A DNA stretch of 34,718 bases from JBBECE01 sp964574935 (GTDB taxonomy: Bacteria; Pseudomonadota; Alphaproteobacteria; Rhizobiales; Devosiaceae). The translations under genes and the position numbers were made by a program. Every line of letters starts with the position of its first letter. The first letter of the stretch is position 1. Below the pieces are notes generated by a model. That model made no database searches. It was not told the origin of the DNA and saw nothing but the letters and a program-made list of their open reading frames with translations. Below, piece after piece: positions 33,129-34,718 of the stretch. The stretch is from assembly GCA_964574935.1 (NCBI GenBank), contig CAZNOZ010000023.1, positions 1-34,718 of the forward strand. The letters are read 5' to 3'.

Positions 33129-33737
33129 ATGAGACCTGGACAGCAATCAAAACGTTCGCGCGGCCGCAACAGCCGGAAGAACGCCAATCCCCTTTCGCGC
33201 ACCTACGAGAGCAATGGTCCCGACGTCAAAGTCAGGGGCAACGCCTCGCACATCGCCGACAAATATGTGCAGCTGGCGCGCGACGCGACGGCCTCGGGCG
33301 ATCTGATCATGGCAGAGAACTATTTTCAGCACGCCGAGCACTATTTCCGCGTCATCTCCGCGGCGCAGACGCAATTCCAGCAGCAGCAACAGCGCGCCGA
33401 ACAATCCCAGGACGAAGATCGCTCGGAGGCCGGCGACGGCGGCGGTGACGGGCAATTCCACTCCGGCGAACGGATGAACGGGGAGGTGCGCGACACCCAG
33501 CCCGTGGCCGCAGAAAAACCCGCCGGCGCCGACAATGCCGACGGCAAAACCGCTCAGGACGCCGGCTCCGCCGGTGGTGCACGGCGACCCCGGCGGCGCA
33601 ATGCGCGCGCCGACGCGCCTGCCGACCCGAACCTCGCGAGCGCCCCGCAACCGTCCATAAACGGCTCCAGCGGCGAGGAAACCGACACAAGCACCGACAA
33701 CACACCGGCAGAGGACGAAACCGCAGCCGCCAAGTAG
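33129..33737 (+). CDS. DUF4167 family protein
   Basis: A 202-residue protein of the alphaproteobacterial DUF4167 family, function unknown. The conserved domain is N-terminal (1-80): MRPGQQSKRSRGRN, then KVRGNASHIADKYVQLARDA and AENYFQHAEHYFRVI. The very basic start may bind nucleic acid or ribosomes (inference). The rest is low-complexity: a Gln run (QFQQQQQRA), acidic and Ala/Gly/Asp-rich segments and one basic patch (RRPRRRNAR), so probably disordered. I use the ATG at 33129, where the family starts. A strong terminator follows, and clpB is the next gene, the usual rhizobial order. Confidence 0.92.
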   Translation: MRPGQQSKRSRGRNSRKNANPLSRTYESNGPDVKVRGNASHIADKYVQLARDATASGDLIMAENYFQHAEHYFRVISAAQTQFQQQQQRAEQSQDEDRSEAGDGGGDGQFHSGERMNGEVRDTQPVAAEKPAGADNADGKTAQDAGSAGGARRPRRRNARADAPADPNLASAPQPSINGSSGEETDTSTDNTPAEDETAAAK

Positions 33738-33769
33738 CGCGGCGCGGGGCGTTCGAATCGCTCGTTCAG

Positions 33770-33797
33770 GGCCGGGCGATGGCGCCCGGCCTTTTTT
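33770..33797 (+). terminator. intrinsic terminator after the DUF4167 gene
   Basis: GGCCGGGCG (33770-33778), loop ATGG, CGCCCGGCC (33783-33791), then six T (33792-33797). Nine perfect G/C pairs and the T-run make this the clearest rho-independent terminator in the window. Its last C and T-run coincide with the -35 of the clpB promoter. Confidence 0.9.
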
Positions 33798-33821
33798 CGG
33801 CATCGCGAACGCCTATATTTG
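33791..33821 (+). promoter_or_regulatory. candidate RpoH (sigma32) heat-shock promoter of clpB
   Basis: CTTT (33791-33794), a 17-base spacer and CCTATATTTG (33812-33821). The alphaproteobacterial heat-shock consensus is CTTG-N17/18-CYTATNTNNG: the -10 matches at every fixed position and the -35 at three of four. The leader to the clpB GTG would be about 100 bases. Heat-shock control of clpB is the rule in bacteria, which supports the reading. Confidence 0.6.
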
Positions 33822-33927
33822 CTTCGGAGCGGCGCGCCGGGCAATGGGCGCCGACCATCAACGCTTCTGCCGTCTGAGTTCGCGCCGAAACGGGCGGGCC
33901 GGACGGGCGAATGAGGAGAGTTGCGCG

Positions 33928-34718
33928 GTGAATATCGAGAAATACACCGAGCGGGCGCAAGGGTTCGTCCAGTCCGCCCAGCAGTCGGCGCTCGGCGCCG
34001 GCCATCAGCAGTTCACACCCCTGCATGTGCTCAAGGTGCTGCTCGACGACGAGCAGGGCCTGGCCTCGGGGCTTGTCGAACGCGCCGGCGGCAATCTCGC
34101 CGCGGTCAGGGCCAATGTCGAATCGGGGCTGAAGAAGGTCCCCCAGGTCTCGGGGGATTCCGGTCAGCTCTATCTCAGCCGCGACATGGCGCGGGTTTTC
34201 GAGACCGCCGAAAAGGCGGCGGAGAAGGCCGGCGACAGCTACGTCACCGTCGAGCGGCTGCTGCTGGCGCTGACGATCGAGAAATCTTCCGACGCCGGCA
34301 AGGCGCTGGCCTCGGCGGGGGTGACGCCGAATTCGCTCAACGAAGCGATCAACGAATTGCGCAAGGGACGCACCGCGGACTCGGTTTCGGCGGAGGCGAC
34401 CTACGACGCGCTGAAGAAATACGCCCGCGACCTCACCGAGGAAGCGCGCTTGGGCAAGCTCGATCCGGTCATCGGACGCGACGAGGAAATCCGCCGCACC
34501 ATCCAGGTGCTCTCCCGGCGCACCAAGAACAATCCCGTCCTGATCGGCGAGCCCGGGGTCGGCAAGACCGCGATCGCCGAGGGGCTGGCGAACCGGATCG
34601 TCAATGGCGACGTGCCGGAATCGCTCAAGAACAAATCCCTGATGGCCCTCGACCTCGGCGCCATGATCGCCGGCTCGAAATACCGCGGCGAGTTCGAGGA
34701 GCGGCTGAAATCGGTGCT
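33928..34718 (+). CDS. clpB: ATP-dependent chaperone ClpB, N-terminal part (cut by window edge)
   Basis: Hexameric AAA+ disaggregase that works with DnaK/DnaJ to rescue aggregated proteins after heat stress. The first 263 codons are visible. The N-terminal Clp-N repeats cover about 1-145 (NIEKYTERAQGFVQSAQ, FTPLHVLKVLLDDE, YVTVERLLLAL). The linker ALKKYARDLTEEARLGKLDPVIGRDEEIRR leads to the first AAA+ domain with Walker A GEPGVGKT (207-214) and the pore-loop YRGEFEER. The start is a GTG at 33928 with GAGGAG (33913-33918) 9 bases before; the family begins MN.EKYTERA. The protein should total about 860 residues, so over two thirds lies beyond the window. Confidence 0.97.
   Translation, partial: MNIEKYTERAQGFVQSAQQSALGAGHQQFTPLHVLKVLLDDEQGLASGLVERAGGNLAAVRANVESGLKKVPQVSGDSGQLYLSRDMARVFETAEKAAEKAGDSYVTVERLLLALTIEKSSDAGKALASAGVTPNSLNEAINELRKGRTADSVSAEATYDALKKYARDLTEEARLGKLDPVIGRDEEIRRTIQVLSRRTKNNPVLIGEPGVGKTAIAEGLANRIVNGDVPESLKNKSLMALDLGAMIAGSKYRGEFEERLKSV

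Overview
The window is ordinary-looking chromosomal DNA of a high-G+C alphaproteobacterium, most likely from the Hyphomicrobiales (rhizobial order). That reading rests on family recognition and remembered gene order: J-domain protein beside cobS, bolA next to them, corC/aroB/aroK against xerD, then PPIase-argJ-mutT, comF-grxC-nitrilase-DUF1178, ubiG, lysC-ptsP-prfA-prmC, DUF4167 and clpB. Coding density is high. I see no tRNA, rRNA, CRISPR array, insertion sequence, phage or plasmid gene, and no recognisable defence system.

Layout. 1-1277 (-): the 5' part of cobS (runs off the left edge), preceded by a J-domain protein. 1329-1604 (+): bolA, whose 3' end overlaps the convergent corC. 1576-4560 (-): a tightly coupled aroK-aroB-corC unit. 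4696-6796 (+): a 48-residue membrane protein, xerD and accA. 6932-7987 (+): an L,D-transpeptidase-like lipoprotein. 8012-9787 (-): an SLC13-type permease, divergent from a three-gene ArsR/VOC/SRPBCC operon (9927-11253, +) with a near-consensus promoter and a dyad over its -10 box. 11250-14123 (-): secA. 14358-17220 (+): a secreted parvulin PPIase, argJ, mutT and an orphan Flp pilin. 17226-18107 (-): an NDUFAF5/BioC-like methyltransferase, divergent from comF, grxC, a deaminated-glutathione amidase and DUF1178 (18162-20542, +).

20543-27246 looks like a more variable stretch inside the conserved order. It holds an aldo/keto reductase, a Rid-family protein lacking the expected catalytic Arg, a DUF1647-like putative glycosyltransferase, a solitary TctC-type binding protein, an SDR, ubiG and an AraC-GyrI regulator. 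From 27247 the conserved order resumes: lysC (with a good candidate internal start for a separate beta subunit), ptsP, prfA, prmC, DUF4167 and the first 263 codons of clpB.

Functionally the window covers amino-acid and shikimate synthesis (aroK, aroB, argJ, lysC), fatty-acid initiation (accA), envelope work (secA, PPIase, L,D-transpeptidase), translation termination (prfA, prmC), nitrogen-PTS signalling (ptsP), thiol and glutathione upkeep (grxC, nitrilase) and proteostasis (J-domain protein, clpB). I found no convincing new multi-gene system. The observations most worth following are regulatory or small-scale: the RpoH-like promoter fused to a terminator before clpB, the arsR operator, the internal lysC start, a near-leaderless prfA promoter and the 48-residue membrane protein.
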